A stretch of DNA of 41,709 nucleotides from Cryobacterium aureum (lineage in GTDB: Bacteria > Actinomycetota > Actinomycetes > Actinomycetales > Microbacteriaceae): positions 38,003 to 79,711 of the forward strand of contig NZ_PPTG01000021.1 of assembly GCF_002954245.1 (NCBI RefSeq), read 5' to 3'. Below the pieces are notes generated by a model. It worked only from the letters and a program-made list of their open reading frames with translations, was not told the DNA's origin and searched no databases. Below are positions 35,469 to 41,709 of the stretch, one piece after another (position 1 is the first letter of the stretch; each line of letters starts with the position of its first letter). The position numbers and the translations under genes are program-made.

Positions 35469-36410
35469 ATGATCCATCTACCCGGCCAGAGCCCCGATCT
35501 CGACGCCAACGTACTGCGGGTCGTGCGAGCGGTACACGAAACCGGCTCTATCACGGCCGCAGCGGCCGCCCTCGGCTATAGCCAGCCGGCCGTGAGCCAG
35601 CAGCTCAAGCGGCTCGAGCATCGGCTCGGGCTCGCCGTGGTCGAGCGGGTGGGACGCGGAGTTCGCCTCACTGAGGCCGGCTTCGTGCTCGCCCGGCACG
35701 CCGTCACGGTCGCCACTGCGCTCGACGCGGCGGCGGGGGAGATCGCCGAGCTACAGGGGCTACGCGCCGGGCTGGTGCGTCTCGTCGCGTTCCCGTCGGC
35801 GTCCGCTACCCTCGTGCCGAGCCTGCTGGCCCGGATGACGGCCCAGCATTCCCAGATCAGCATCACCTATCTGGAGGCTGAACCGCCCGAGGCTGTCGCC
35901 GCCGTGCGCGAGAACCGTGCCGACCTCGCCATTACATTCAGTTACCCGGGGGACCGGGTGGATCCGCACCGGGAGAGTGCCCAGGGGTTGCGTGTGGCGA
36001 CCCTGCGGCGAGACGAGATGATGCTCGTGCTGCCGGTCGGGCATTCGCTCGGCGCCGGCGTCGCACATATCGATCTGGGCGACTTGGCCGACGAGAACTG
36101 GGTGGCGGGTTGCCCGCGCTGCCGCGGTCACCTGCTCGACCTCTGCGATCGTCGAGGATTCGCCCCGCGCATCTCTTATGAAACTGACAATGTCGCCGCA
36201 GTTTTCGGCCTGGTTGAGGCTGGCATCGGCGTGGCGCTTCTTCCGGCCCTCGCAATCGAATCCGTCGGACGGCGAGCGGGCGTCGCGATTCGCGCCACGA
36301 CCGGGCGCGATCATCGCACCCTGCACGCCGTGACGGTGGCCGGCGCTGAGCGCGTGCCGGCGCTGGCCGCTGCGCTGCGCGCCATCGCCGCCATCGCGCA
36401 GGTCGGTTAG
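35469..36410 (+). CDS. LysR family transcriptional regulator
   Basis: A 313-residue regulator. Residues 5-65 form the winged helix-turn-helix (LRVVRAVHETGSITAAAAALGYSQPAVSQQLKRLEHRLGLAVVER), followed by a linker helix and a periplasmic-binding-type effector domain (residues 90-300). ATG 35469 is chosen because a TATGAT box lies 6 bases upstream; the in-frame ATG 35436 lies inside the dyad and upstream of the -10. Cysteines in AGCPRCRGHLLDLC are unusual for the effector domain and could respond to metal or redox. It is divergent from the class V aminotransferase-fold gene, its likely target. Confidence 0.9.
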   Translation: MIHLPGQSPDLDANVLRVVRAVHETGSITAAAAALGYSQPAVSQQLKRLEHRLGLAVVERVGRGVRLTEAGFVLARHAVTVATALDAAAGEIAELQGLRAGLVRLVAFPSASATLVPSLLARMTAQHSQISITYLEAEPPEAVAAVRENRADLAITFSYPGDRVDPHRESAQGLRVATLRRDEMMLVLPVGHSLGAGVAHIDLGDLADENWVAGCPRCRGHLLDLCDRRGFAPRISYETDNVAAVFGLVEAGIGVALLPALAIESVGRRAGVAIRATTGRDHRTLHAVTVAGAERVPALAAALRAIAAIAQVG

Positions 36411-36444
36411 GGCGAGCCTGAACCGGCGCACGATTGATCATTGG

Positions 36445-36480
36445 CCCACTTTCCGGGCCCTGGCCCGGAAAGAAGTGGGG
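36445..36480 (+). terminator. Hairpin after the LysR gene
   Basis: CCCACTTTCCGGGCC pairs with GGCCCGGAAAG...TGGG across loop CT, with a three-base AAG bulge in the 3' arm. No T run follows. It ends just before the gltX -10 box. Confidence 0.6.
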
Positions 36481-36495
36481 CAGGACGCGCACAAC

Positions 36496-36501
36496 TAGAA
36501 T
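36496..36501 (+). promoter_or_regulatory. -10 box (TAGAAT) of gltX
   Basis: TAGAAT ends 8 bases before the gltX ATG and no ribosome site is present, consistent with a leaderless or nearly leaderless transcript. An ATG at 36503 in another frame stops after four codons. Confidence 0.55.
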
Positions 36502-36509
36502 CATGAGTA

Positions 36510-38033
36510 ATGTCTGACACCACTGCACACCCGTTTTCTACCGCCACCGGAACCGACGTTCGCGTGCGGTTCTGCCCCTCGCCAACCGGAACGCCCCACG
36601 TGGGCCTGGTTCGCACCGCCATGTTTAACTGGGCCTACGCGAGGCACACCGGCGGAAAAATGATCTTCCGCATCGAGGATACCGACGCCGCGCGCGATAG
36701 TGAAGAGAGCTTTCTGCAGCTCGTCGAGGCGATGCGCTGGCTGAAGCTCGATTGGGACGAAGGCGTCGACGTCGGCGGACCCCAGGAGCCGTATCGCCAA
36801 AGTGAGCGCTACGACATCTACCGCGGTGTAATCGAGCAGCTCAAGGCCAGCGGTCACATCTACGAGAGCTTCGTCACCGGCGAAGAGATCGAGACCCGCA
36901 ACCGCGACCTCGGCCGCGACCCCAAGATGGGCTACGACAACTTCGAGCGCGACCTCACAGAGGAGCAGAAGGCCGCCTACCGCGCCGAGGGCCGGTCCCC
37001 GGCGCTGCGCCTGCGGGTGCCAGACACCGAGCTCTCCTTCGATGACCTGGTGCGCGGTGAGATCACCTTTCCGGCAGGATCGTTCAGCGACTTTGTCGTG
37101 GTGCGCCCCAACGGGCATCCGCTTTACCCCTTCGTCAACCCGGTCGACGATGCGCTGATGGGCGTCACCCACGTACTGCGCGGCGAAGATCTGCTCTCGT
37201 CGACCCCGCGTCAGATCGCGCTGTACCACGCGCTCATCGACATTGGTGTGACCACCTTCGTGCCCCGCTTCGGCCACCTGCCCTACGTCATGGGCGACAA
37301 GAACAAGAAGCTCTCCAAGCGCGACGCCGAAGCAAACCTGTTTCTTCACCGCGACCGCGGGTTCATTCCTGAGGGCCTGCTCAACTACCTCGCGCTGCTT
37401 GGCTGGTCACTCACCCACGACCGCGACGTGTTCTCGATCGACGAGTTCACGGCCGCGTTCGACGTCGTGAACGTCAACCCCAACCCGGCGCGCTTCGACC
37501 TCAAGAAGGCCGAGTCGATCAACGGCGACCACATTCGCCAGCTTGACGCTGCCGACTTCGCCGCCCGGCTGGTTCCGTACCTGACGACCGCCGGCGTGTT
37601 CAGCGAGAGGCCGAGCGAGGCCGAGCTGGCGCTGCTCGCTCAGGGCGCGCCGCTCATTCAGGAGCGCATCGCCCTGCTCGGCGAAGCCCCGTCCATGCTC
37701 GGTTTTTTGTTCGTGACCGGCGCCGACTTGGTTCTCGAAGCGGATGCGCTCGCCTCGCTCCCGCAGAACGCCACCGACATTCTCGGCGCGTCCCGCTCGG
37801 CGCTCGAAAGTATTCCGTCAGCGGAATGGACCACCGACCGGGTGCACGCGCTGCTCGCCGAGACCCTCATCGAGGGGCTGGGTCTCAAGCCGCGCGTGGC
37901 CTTCGGACCGCTGCGCGTCGCGCTGTCGGGCCGCAAGATCTCGCCGCCGCTGTTTGAGTCCATGGAGATTCTCGGACAGGCCGAGACCCTGAGCCGCCTC
38001 GATCGGGCCCTGGCTGTAACGACGACCGCCTGA
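36510..38033 (+). CDS. gltX: glutamyl-tRNA synthetase
   Basis: Charges tRNA-Glu with glutamate; in actinobacteria it usually also charges tRNA-Gln, which is then amidated by GatCAB. The 507-residue class Ic synthetase has the HIGH-equivalent [10 protein letters not shown] (23-32) and the KMSKS-equivalent KLSKR (267-271). [15 protein letters not shown] and [12 protein letters not shown] are also family hallmarks. The C-terminal anticodon-binding domain runs from about 330. A TAGAAT box 8 bases before the ATG suggests a leaderless transcript. It is followed 103 bases later by a tRNA-Gln gene, a fitting but probably accidental neighbour. Confidence 0.95.
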   Translation: MSDTTAHPFSTATGTDVRVRFCPSPTGTPHVGLVRTAMFNWAYARHTGGKMIFRIEDTDAARDSEESFLQLVEAMRWLKLDWDEGVDVGGPQEPYRQSERYDIYRGVIEQLKASGHIYESFVTGEEIETRNRDLGRDPKMGYDNFERDLTEEQKAAYRAEGRSPALRLRVPDTELSFDDLVRGEITFPAGSFSDFVVVRPNGHPLYPFVNPVDDALMGVTHVLRGEDLLSSTPRQIALYHALIDIGVTTFVPRFGHLPYVMGDKNKKLSKRDAEANLFLHRDRGFIPEGLLNYLALLGWSLTHDRDVFSIDEFTAAFDVVNVNPNPARFDLKKAESINGDHIRQLDAADFAARLVPYLTTAGVFSERPSEAELALLAQGAPLIQERIALLGEAPSMLGFLFVTGADLVLEADALASLPQNATDILGASRSALESIPSAEWTTDRVHALLAETLIEGLGLKPRVAFGPLRVALSGRKISPPLFESMEILGQAETLSRLDRALAVTTTA

Positions 38034-38076
38034 CCCTGAGCTGGTGAGGCTTCGACTCGCCGGGGGACAGCCCGGT

Positions 38077-38106
38077 TTGGCCTCTCCAGCCCAAGTGGGC
38101 TAGGCT
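38077..38106 (+). promoter_or_regulatory. Promoter of tRNA-Gln
   Basis: TTGGCC (38077-38082), an 18-base spacer and TAGGCT (38101-38106) place the transcript start about 24 bases before the tRNA. The spacer contains a small hairpin, AGCCCA-AG-TGGGCT (38088-38101), which may also end gltX transcription. Confidence 0.5.
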
Positions 38107-38136
38107 ACTACTCGGCCCGATCTTCGGATTAGGCAT

Positions 38137-38208
38137 TGGGGTATGGTGTAATTGGCAACACGGATGATTCTGGTTCATTTGTTCTTGGTTCGAGTCCAGG
38201 TACCCCAG
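38137..38208 (+). tRNA. tRNA-Gln (anticodon CUG)
   Basis: The cloverleaf closes: acceptor TGGGGTA with TACCCCA, D-stem GTGT/ACAC, anticodon stem GATGA/TCATT around loop TTCTGGT (anticodon CTG), T-stem CTTGG/CCAGG around TTCGAGT. The acceptor matches tRNA-Gln of E. coli. The 3' CCA is not encoded (GCT follows). A tyrosine integrase gene lies 370 bases downstream on the same strand, so the 3' half of this tRNA is the probable attachment site. Confidence 0.93.
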
Positions 38209-38213
38209 CTTTA

Positions 38214-38250
38214 GCCCCTGAGTTTCCGCGGAAACCAGGGGCATTTCTTG
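38214..38250 (+). terminator. tRNA-Gln terminator
   Basis: GCCCCTG (38214-38220) pairs with CAGGGGC (38236-38242), and inside is the perfect 14-bp palindrome GTTTCCGCGGAAAC. One A is bulged. ATTTCTTGTTT follows. Confidence 0.8.
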
Positions 38251-38272
38251 TTTCCAGACACACCGTTCACGG

Positions 38273-38291
38273 CCCAAAGTGCCACTTTGGG
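38273..38291. repeat. Inverted repeat at the island edge
   Basis: CCCAAAGT, GCC, ACTTTGGG: a perfect 8-bp dyad, followed by related CCAAAAA (from 38294) and CCAATTTGGGG (from 38315). It lies between the tRNA and the excisionase-like gene, where integrase arm sites or Xis sites are usually found. Confidence 0.45.
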
Positions 38292-38400
38292 TGCCAAAAA
38301 CGATTCCCAGACGCCAATTTGGGGACAGCCATGGCGGTTAGCCCGGCCAACTACGCGTTGCTGCGTACAAGGTCGGAATGCCGTGTCGCACCTCATTGTC

Positions 38401-38589
38401 ATGACCGATGATGACGCACAAATCATGACCGGGCAGCAGGTCGCCGACCTGTTGCAGGTCTCGCCCCGCACGCTCGAAGAGTGGCGCCAGACTCGAACCG
38501 GACCGCCGTATCGACGCATGGGCCGCCACGTAAGATACCTGCGCCGCGAGGTTCTCGCCTGGTTCGAGGCTTTGGCCATGCATGCCTAG
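38401..38589 (+). CDS. excisionase-like helix-turn-helix protein
   Basis: A 62-residue DNA-binding protein of the HTH_17 / MerR-like excisionase type: IMTGQQVADLLQVSPRTLEEWRQTRTGPPYRRMGRHVRYLRREVLAWFEA covers nearly all of it. The motif order (helix-turn-helix, then GRHVRYLRREVLAWF wing) is typical of Xis-like proteins that bend DNA for excision. ATG 38401 is used; GTG 38383, six codons earlier, has GGA at a fitting distance and is an alternative. Its end overlaps the integrase start by 8 bases, so the two are co-expressed, as is usual for xis-int pairs of integrative elements. Confidence 0.75.
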   Translation: MTDDDAQIMTGQQVADLLQVSPRTLEEWRQTRTGPPYRRMGRHVRYLRREVLAWFEALAMHA

Positions 38590-39790
38590 GCGGCGGATGC
38601 GCGCGGGCGAAGTCGGCACCATCCGCATCGTCGTTCTGGCGAGCGGACAGATCCAGGCGCATGCACGGATGCGGGATGAGTTCGGGACGCTCCATCGGCT
38701 AAAAGGAACGCGTGCCACCGAGGTGGAGGCCCGCCGGGCTCTGGATGAACAGGCAGATCTGCTGCGTAATGGACTTGCCGGGCTGTCGTTGACTTCATAC
38801 TCGACGATCGCAGAGGCCGCGATGGTTTTCTTGGACGATAAGCGGCGGTCTGGGACGGTCGAAGTCTCCACTATCGAGACGTACGAGTTCAGCGTCAGTA
38901 ATGTCATCATTCCCGAGTGCGGGGACCTGCTTTTGACCGACCTGACCGTGCTGCGCTGCAACCGGATCCTGCAGCACATTCGCGAGACCAAATCGCTATC
39001 GGCCGCTCGCAAGGCACGCAGTATGTTCTCGCAGATCTGCGCTACCGGAATCGAACACGGAGTGCTCGCTTTCAATCCCGTGCGCGACGCCCGAGCCCTG
39101 CCACTGTCACCGAAGAAAGAATCGGCCCTCACCCGGGGGCAACTGGAAATCGTGCGCGCACTTATGCGATCCTGGCGGTCTGGGGGAGACCATTTCGGTC
39201 CGCGCCCCAACGCTCGGCTGCTAGAGGATGCCATGTGGATCATGGTGGGCACTAGCGCTCGCATAGGTGAGGTCCTTGCCCTCCGCCGATGCGATGTCGA
39301 TGTGACCGCGAACCCGCCCACCGCGCTCATCGCGAGCACAATCACTCAGACTCGCGCCGAAGGTCTGCGCAGGAAGCCTTCTCCGAAACGATCCCGGCAA
39401 AAGCGGCGCATCGCCCTGCCGAGTTTCGCGGCGACGGCAATCCGCCGGCAACTGTCAGAGGCGAGCCGAGACAGGGAGGCTTATCTCTTTGCGACGAAGA
39501 CGGGCGCACCACGCAGCGTAAGCAATGTTGAACGGTTGCTCCGCACTTTCGTCGCCGACAACGAGAAGGCGCTGGAAGCCGCTGGGATCGACGTGGGGGA
39601 GTTCACCACCCACATCTTTCGACGCACGGCGGCAACGCTCATTGAAGCCGTTGCGGGCATCACTCTCGCGTCTCGGCTGCTTGGGCACTCCAACGAGCAG
39701 GTCACCCGTGCCAGCTACGTCGTGACCGCCGAGCTTGTCGACCCGATCACGGCGCAGATCATGGACGAGGCTTTAGAGGGGCTCCTTTAG
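38582..39790 (+). CDS. tyrosine recombinase / site-specific integrase
   Basis: Integrates the element next to tRNA-Gln. The 402-residue protein has an N-terminal arm-binding region (1-65), a core-binding SAM-like domain (about 72-175) and the catalytic domain (about 185-395). Catalytic residues are all visible: R227 in SARIGEVLALR, a lysine-rich hairpin near 265-275, H344 and R347 in HIFRR, H369 in LLGHSNEQVTRASY and the nucleophile Y379. It is thus probably active. The ATG lies inside the end of the excisionase-like gene. Only one att candidate (the tRNA 3' end) is inside the window; the other end of the element must lie beyond 41.7 kb. Confidence 0.92.
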   Translation: MPRRRMRAGEVGTIRIVVLASGQIQAHARMRDEFGTLHRLKGTRATEVEARRALDEQADLLRNGLAGLSLTSYSTIAEAAMVFLDDKRRSGTVEVSTIETYEFSVSNVIIPECGDLLLTDLTVLRCNRILQHIRETKSLSAARKARSMFSQICATGIEHGVLAFNPVRDARALPLSPKKESALTRGQLEIVRALMRSWRSGGDHFGPRPNARLLEDAMWIMVGTSARIGEVLALRRCDVDVTANPPTALIASTITQTRAEGLRRKPSPKRSRQKRRIALPSFAATAIRRQLSEASRDREAYLFATKTGAPRSVSNVERLLRTFVADNEKALEAAGIDVGEFTTHIFRRTAATLIEAVAGITLASRLLGHSNEQVTRASYVVTAELVDPITAQIMDEALEGLL

Positions 39791-39853
39791 GTCGAGTCCC
39801 TCGCCACCAGTGACTCTGGCCTTAAATTCTCCACGTCACCAAAGGAATGGCCA

Positions 39854-40211
39854 ATGGGAGCCGTGGGGCCACCCGATCGATATTTAGATCCGGAGAAGGT
39901 CCGGGTTGAGTTCGTGAAAGAGCAGCTCACCTTCACTGGCGATGGCAAACCTGCTCTTGAGCGTCATGGGAGCGTTTGCTGAGTTCGAGCGTTCCTTGAT
40001 CCGTGAACGTCAGCGCGAGGGCATCGTCCTGGCTAAGAAGCGTGGCGTGTACCGCGGCCGCACCCCATCCTTGGACGCGGGCCGCGCCGCGGAGCTGCGC
40101 GAGAAGGCCGCCTCTGGAGTGCCGAAAGCTGCGCTCGCTCGACACTTTGGGATCAGCCGAGAAACCGTTTACGCCTACCTCCGCGCCGAGGCCAGAAGGA
40201 CTCTCCCTTGA
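39854..40211 (+). pseudogene. serine recombinase (resolvase) remnant, frameshifted
   Basis: The 89-residue frame 39942-40211 is the C-terminal half of a Tn3-type resolvase/invertase: MANLLLSVMGAFAEFERSLIRERQREGIVLAKKRGVYRGR (end of helix E) and a helix-turn-helix DNA-binding domain (ALARHFGISRETVYAYLRAE). The preceding piece of the same protein (VRVEFVKEQLTFTG, 39899-39940) is in another frame. Intact relatives carry about four residues (such as EDSP) at the junction, so some 11 bases appear deleted. The catalytic domain with the active-site serine is absent, and the first 45 bases (from ATG 39854) show no similarity to it. The remnant could still make a DNA-binding fragment. Confidence 0.75.
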
Positions 40212-40266
40212 CGCAGATGCTATGCCTGCAGCTGGGGGAGTGGGCGAGTTCGCGGTGCCTCGTCTG

Positions 40267-40287
40267 CTGGCGCGGAAAACGCGCCAG
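40267..40287. terminator. Hairpin downstream of the recombinase remnant
   Basis: CTGGCGCG, loop GAAAA, CGCGCCAG: a perfect 8-bp stem, without a T run on the plus strand. It sits between the recombinase remnant and the left end of the IS1380-like element. The rest of 40212-40330 shows no gene. Confidence 0.4.
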
Positions 40288-40330
40288 GGCCAACGCCGCG
40301 CAGGGCACCGCCAAAAAGTGCAGGACTAAT

Positions 40331-41585
40331 GAAAAACTCCGGGTTCGCTAAGCCTGAATCCACCGGTCGGCCTCTGAAGAGTTCTTGATTTGGGCTCGTT
40401 CCTCTTTCGGGGTTTTGGGCGCGGTCAAGCTGTGGGCCTCGATGCCTGGGTGTTCCACTGGGGTTCCTGGTTGCGCCTGGTTGGGCTGGATGGTTAGGTG
40501 GCGGCGTGGCCGGGAGGGCTGCCGACGCTGGTGAATAGCGTCGTCCAGCCTTCTTCCCAAGGCCAGCTTTCGGGTAGGTGCATCGTGATGCGTCGTGCCG
40601 ACGTGGATACTCTGGCGGCGACGTTGATGAGTTTGTGGCGAACGGTCGCGGTGACGGCTTTTTGCGAGGGCGGGACTGGCGAGGGTGCCGGCGGCGCGGG
40701 TGAGATTGAACGTAATGCAGGCCAGGACGAGCCAGGCGGCGTTGGCCGTGAATACGCCGGACGGGAAGTGCGCCATCGCCGACGCTTTCATGTCGGCGTT
40801 CAAATTTTCGATGATCGCGTGGTGGCGGTGGGTTTTGTCGGCGTCAACGGTGTTGAGTGTGCTGGTGGTGAAGAATGCGTGAAAGCGGAACAGGTCGAAA
40901 AGGGTGCCTTGCCCGGCGGCGACGGTCTTGTTCAGTTCCGGGATGCGGCGCACGACGAGGCGTCCAGGGATTTGTTCGCTCTTCTTCTTGGAGCCGAACG
41001 CGGTGAAGGGGATCTCGGCGACTTCCGCGTCGGAGATCCACCGCCCAGTGGCGTCGTCGAAGATCGCATTGGTGTATTTGATCGGGGTCCAGGCGGCCTC
41101 GGGGATGGTGCTGATACCCGCTTTCACCAGCGAATTCAGGCGTGCCGTGATCGAAACCATCGCGCCGGCGCTGAGGGCAGCTTTGATGACGGCGCTGACG
41201 TAGTAGGCGCTGTCGGCTCGTAGGAGCAGCATTCCTTTCGCGGTTGGGCTGCGCAGCCGTTTCGCGGTCGCGAGGGTGTCGGAGACGAATTTCTTTGAGC
41301 CGCGGGCGGAGTTTGTGGGGCCTTTTCGTAGCCGGGAGCTGACGATGATCGGAGCGGCTGATCCGGTGCTGACGATGGCGAGCAGGGCGTTGAGGCCGCG
41401 AACACCGGAGTAGCCAAACCCGGCGCCTTGCTTCTTGTAGCCGTGCACTTCTCTGATGGTGTCGTCGATATCGACCAGGGCGAGGTCGTCGATACCGGTC
41501 ACGATCGGCGTGACGGCGGCGAGGTTCTGCAGCCACCGGGACGCGGCGGCGTCGAGCTGGCGGACATGGCCGAAAGCGAAGGGAG
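40331..41585 (-). mobile_element. IS1380 family insertion sequence, interrupted
   Basis: The left end is placed near GAAAAACTCCGGGTTCGCT (from 40331), which resembles ends of actinobacterial IS1380 elements as I remember them; the exact base is uncertain. The right part is missing: at about 41585 the sequence changes to the end of an IS256-like element, in the middle of the transposase frame. The other IS1380 end should lie beyond that insertion. Confidence 0.6.
40494..41585 (-). pseudogene. IS1380 family transposase, 5'-truncated and frameshifted
   Basis: The DDE transposase core is clear: LALVDIDDT (first Asp), LLRADSAYY (second Asp) and HHAIIENLNADMK (Glu). Two lesions are seen. First, the N-terminal part ends abruptly: the frame reads back through FAFGHVRQLDAAASRWLQNLA and meets a TGA supplied by the inserted IS256-like end, so the first 100 or so residues are cut off. 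Second, at 40659-40663 a run of five T (A on the coding strand) shifts the frame. With four, the protein would continue as AKAVTATVRHKLINVAARV and end in the expected LPESWPWEEGWTTLF...PGHAAT at 40494. In the shifted frame a spurious Arg/Gln/His-rich tail runs to 40348. The copy should be inactive. Confidence 0.85.
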
Positions 41586-41709
41586 GGTGTCAGATGGTTT
41601 GTGTAAGGGGTTGCGGATTCATTTGAAGGAGTGACACTAATGGTCATGACAGAACGAAATGAGAAGCTGAAAGCACCGAAGTCCCCAGCCCAGCGGGCGG
41701 CCGCCGATG
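41586..41709 (+). mobile_element. IS256 family element, left end (runs off window)
   Basis: GGTGTCAGATGGTTTGTGTAA at the edge looks like an IS256-type terminal inverted repeat, with a transposase start 50 bases inside. It interrupts the IS1380 transposase gene. The boundary may be off by a few bases; the expected 8-9 bp target duplication cannot be checked without the other end. Confidence 0.6.
41640..41709 (+). CDS. IS256 family transposase, N-terminus only
   Basis: The first 23 codons are visible (VMTERNEKLKAPKSPAQRA...), open to the window end. AAGGAG lies about 9 bases before ATG 41640; ATG 41646, two codons later, is an alternative. The short upstream distance from the element end and the N-terminal wording match mutator-type (IS256) transposases of actinobacteria, but the DDE core is outside the window, so the family call rests on the end sequence and these few residues. 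Confidence 0.55.
   Translation, partial: MVMTERNEKLKAPKSPAQRAAAD

Noticed and set aside
39942..40211. Stand-alone helix-turn-helix regulator of 89 residues
   Set aside because: The sequence is the C-terminal half of a serine recombinase whose preceding part is visible in another frame, so it is a remnant.

Overview
The window reads as chromosomal DNA of a high-GC Actinomycetota bacterium, most likely a member of the Microbacteriaceae (inference). The grounds are strongly GC-ending codons, frequent GTG and TTG starts, TANNNT boxes placed directly before start codons (leaderless transcripts), a DUF222/HNH protein, a DUF6458 protein, a BioYMN transporter and a fused OtsA-OtsB. A short word, CGGATGC/GCATCCG, recurs about 38 times by eye across the core genes. 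It was not seen beyond position 38,672, which is where mobile DNA begins.

Layout. 1-3.2 kb: the 3' end of a DUF222/HNH gene, then a two-gene operon for short acyl-CoA breakdown (3-hydroxyisobutyryl-CoA hydrolase and enoyl-CoA hydratase). 3.2-7.1 kb: a CitA/DcuS-type sensor kinase and its response regulator, divergent from a DctA-type C4-dicarboxylate carrier. 7.2-10.8 kb: a glycine betaine/proline-type ABC importer, proVWX, behind a 280-base non-coding leader. 10.8-12.3 kb: a DUF1801 protein and a two-domain FKBP lipoprotein. 12.5-14.4 kb: the biotin ECF transporter bioY-bioM-bioN. 14.4-19.4 kb: a trehalose block with a GH15 trehalase-like enzyme on the minus strand, two small unknown genes, and a one-piece trehalose-6-phosphate synthase/phosphatase on the plus strand. 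19.5-24.7 kb: ilvD, ilvB, ilvN, ilvC. 24.8-26.7 kb: small membrane proteins. 26.8-28.4 kb: serA. 28.5-30.8 kb: a TetR repressor and an MFS exporter sharing a 24-bp operator-like dyad. 31.3-34.2 kb: leuB, ilvE and a FAH-fold gene whose metal ligands are all replaced. 34.3-36.4 kb: a class V aminotransferase-fold gene divergent from a LysR regulator. 36.5-38.2 kb: gltX and tRNA-Gln(CUG). 38.2-41.7 kb: mobile DNA (excisionase-like gene, tyrosine integrase, broken serine recombinase, broken IS1380 transposase, and the left end of an IS256-like element inserted into it).

How it fits together. IlvD, IlvB/IlvN, IlvC, LeuB and IlvE cover most of valine, isoleucine and leucine synthesis, while HIBCH and enoyl-CoA hydratase belong to the reverse, degradative direction. 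ProVWX (uptake of compatible solutes) and OtsAB plus trehalase (trehalose turnover) form the osmotic-stress part. The tRNA-Gln followed directly by an integrase is a classic island boundary.

I did not find a clear new multi-gene system such as an unknown defence locus. The best leads are the genome-signature word, the intact but metal-site-less FAH-fold protein, two adjacent perfect 22-bp palindromes, several large intergenic hairpins that look like REP-type elements, and the nested, decaying mobile elements behind tRNA-Gln.
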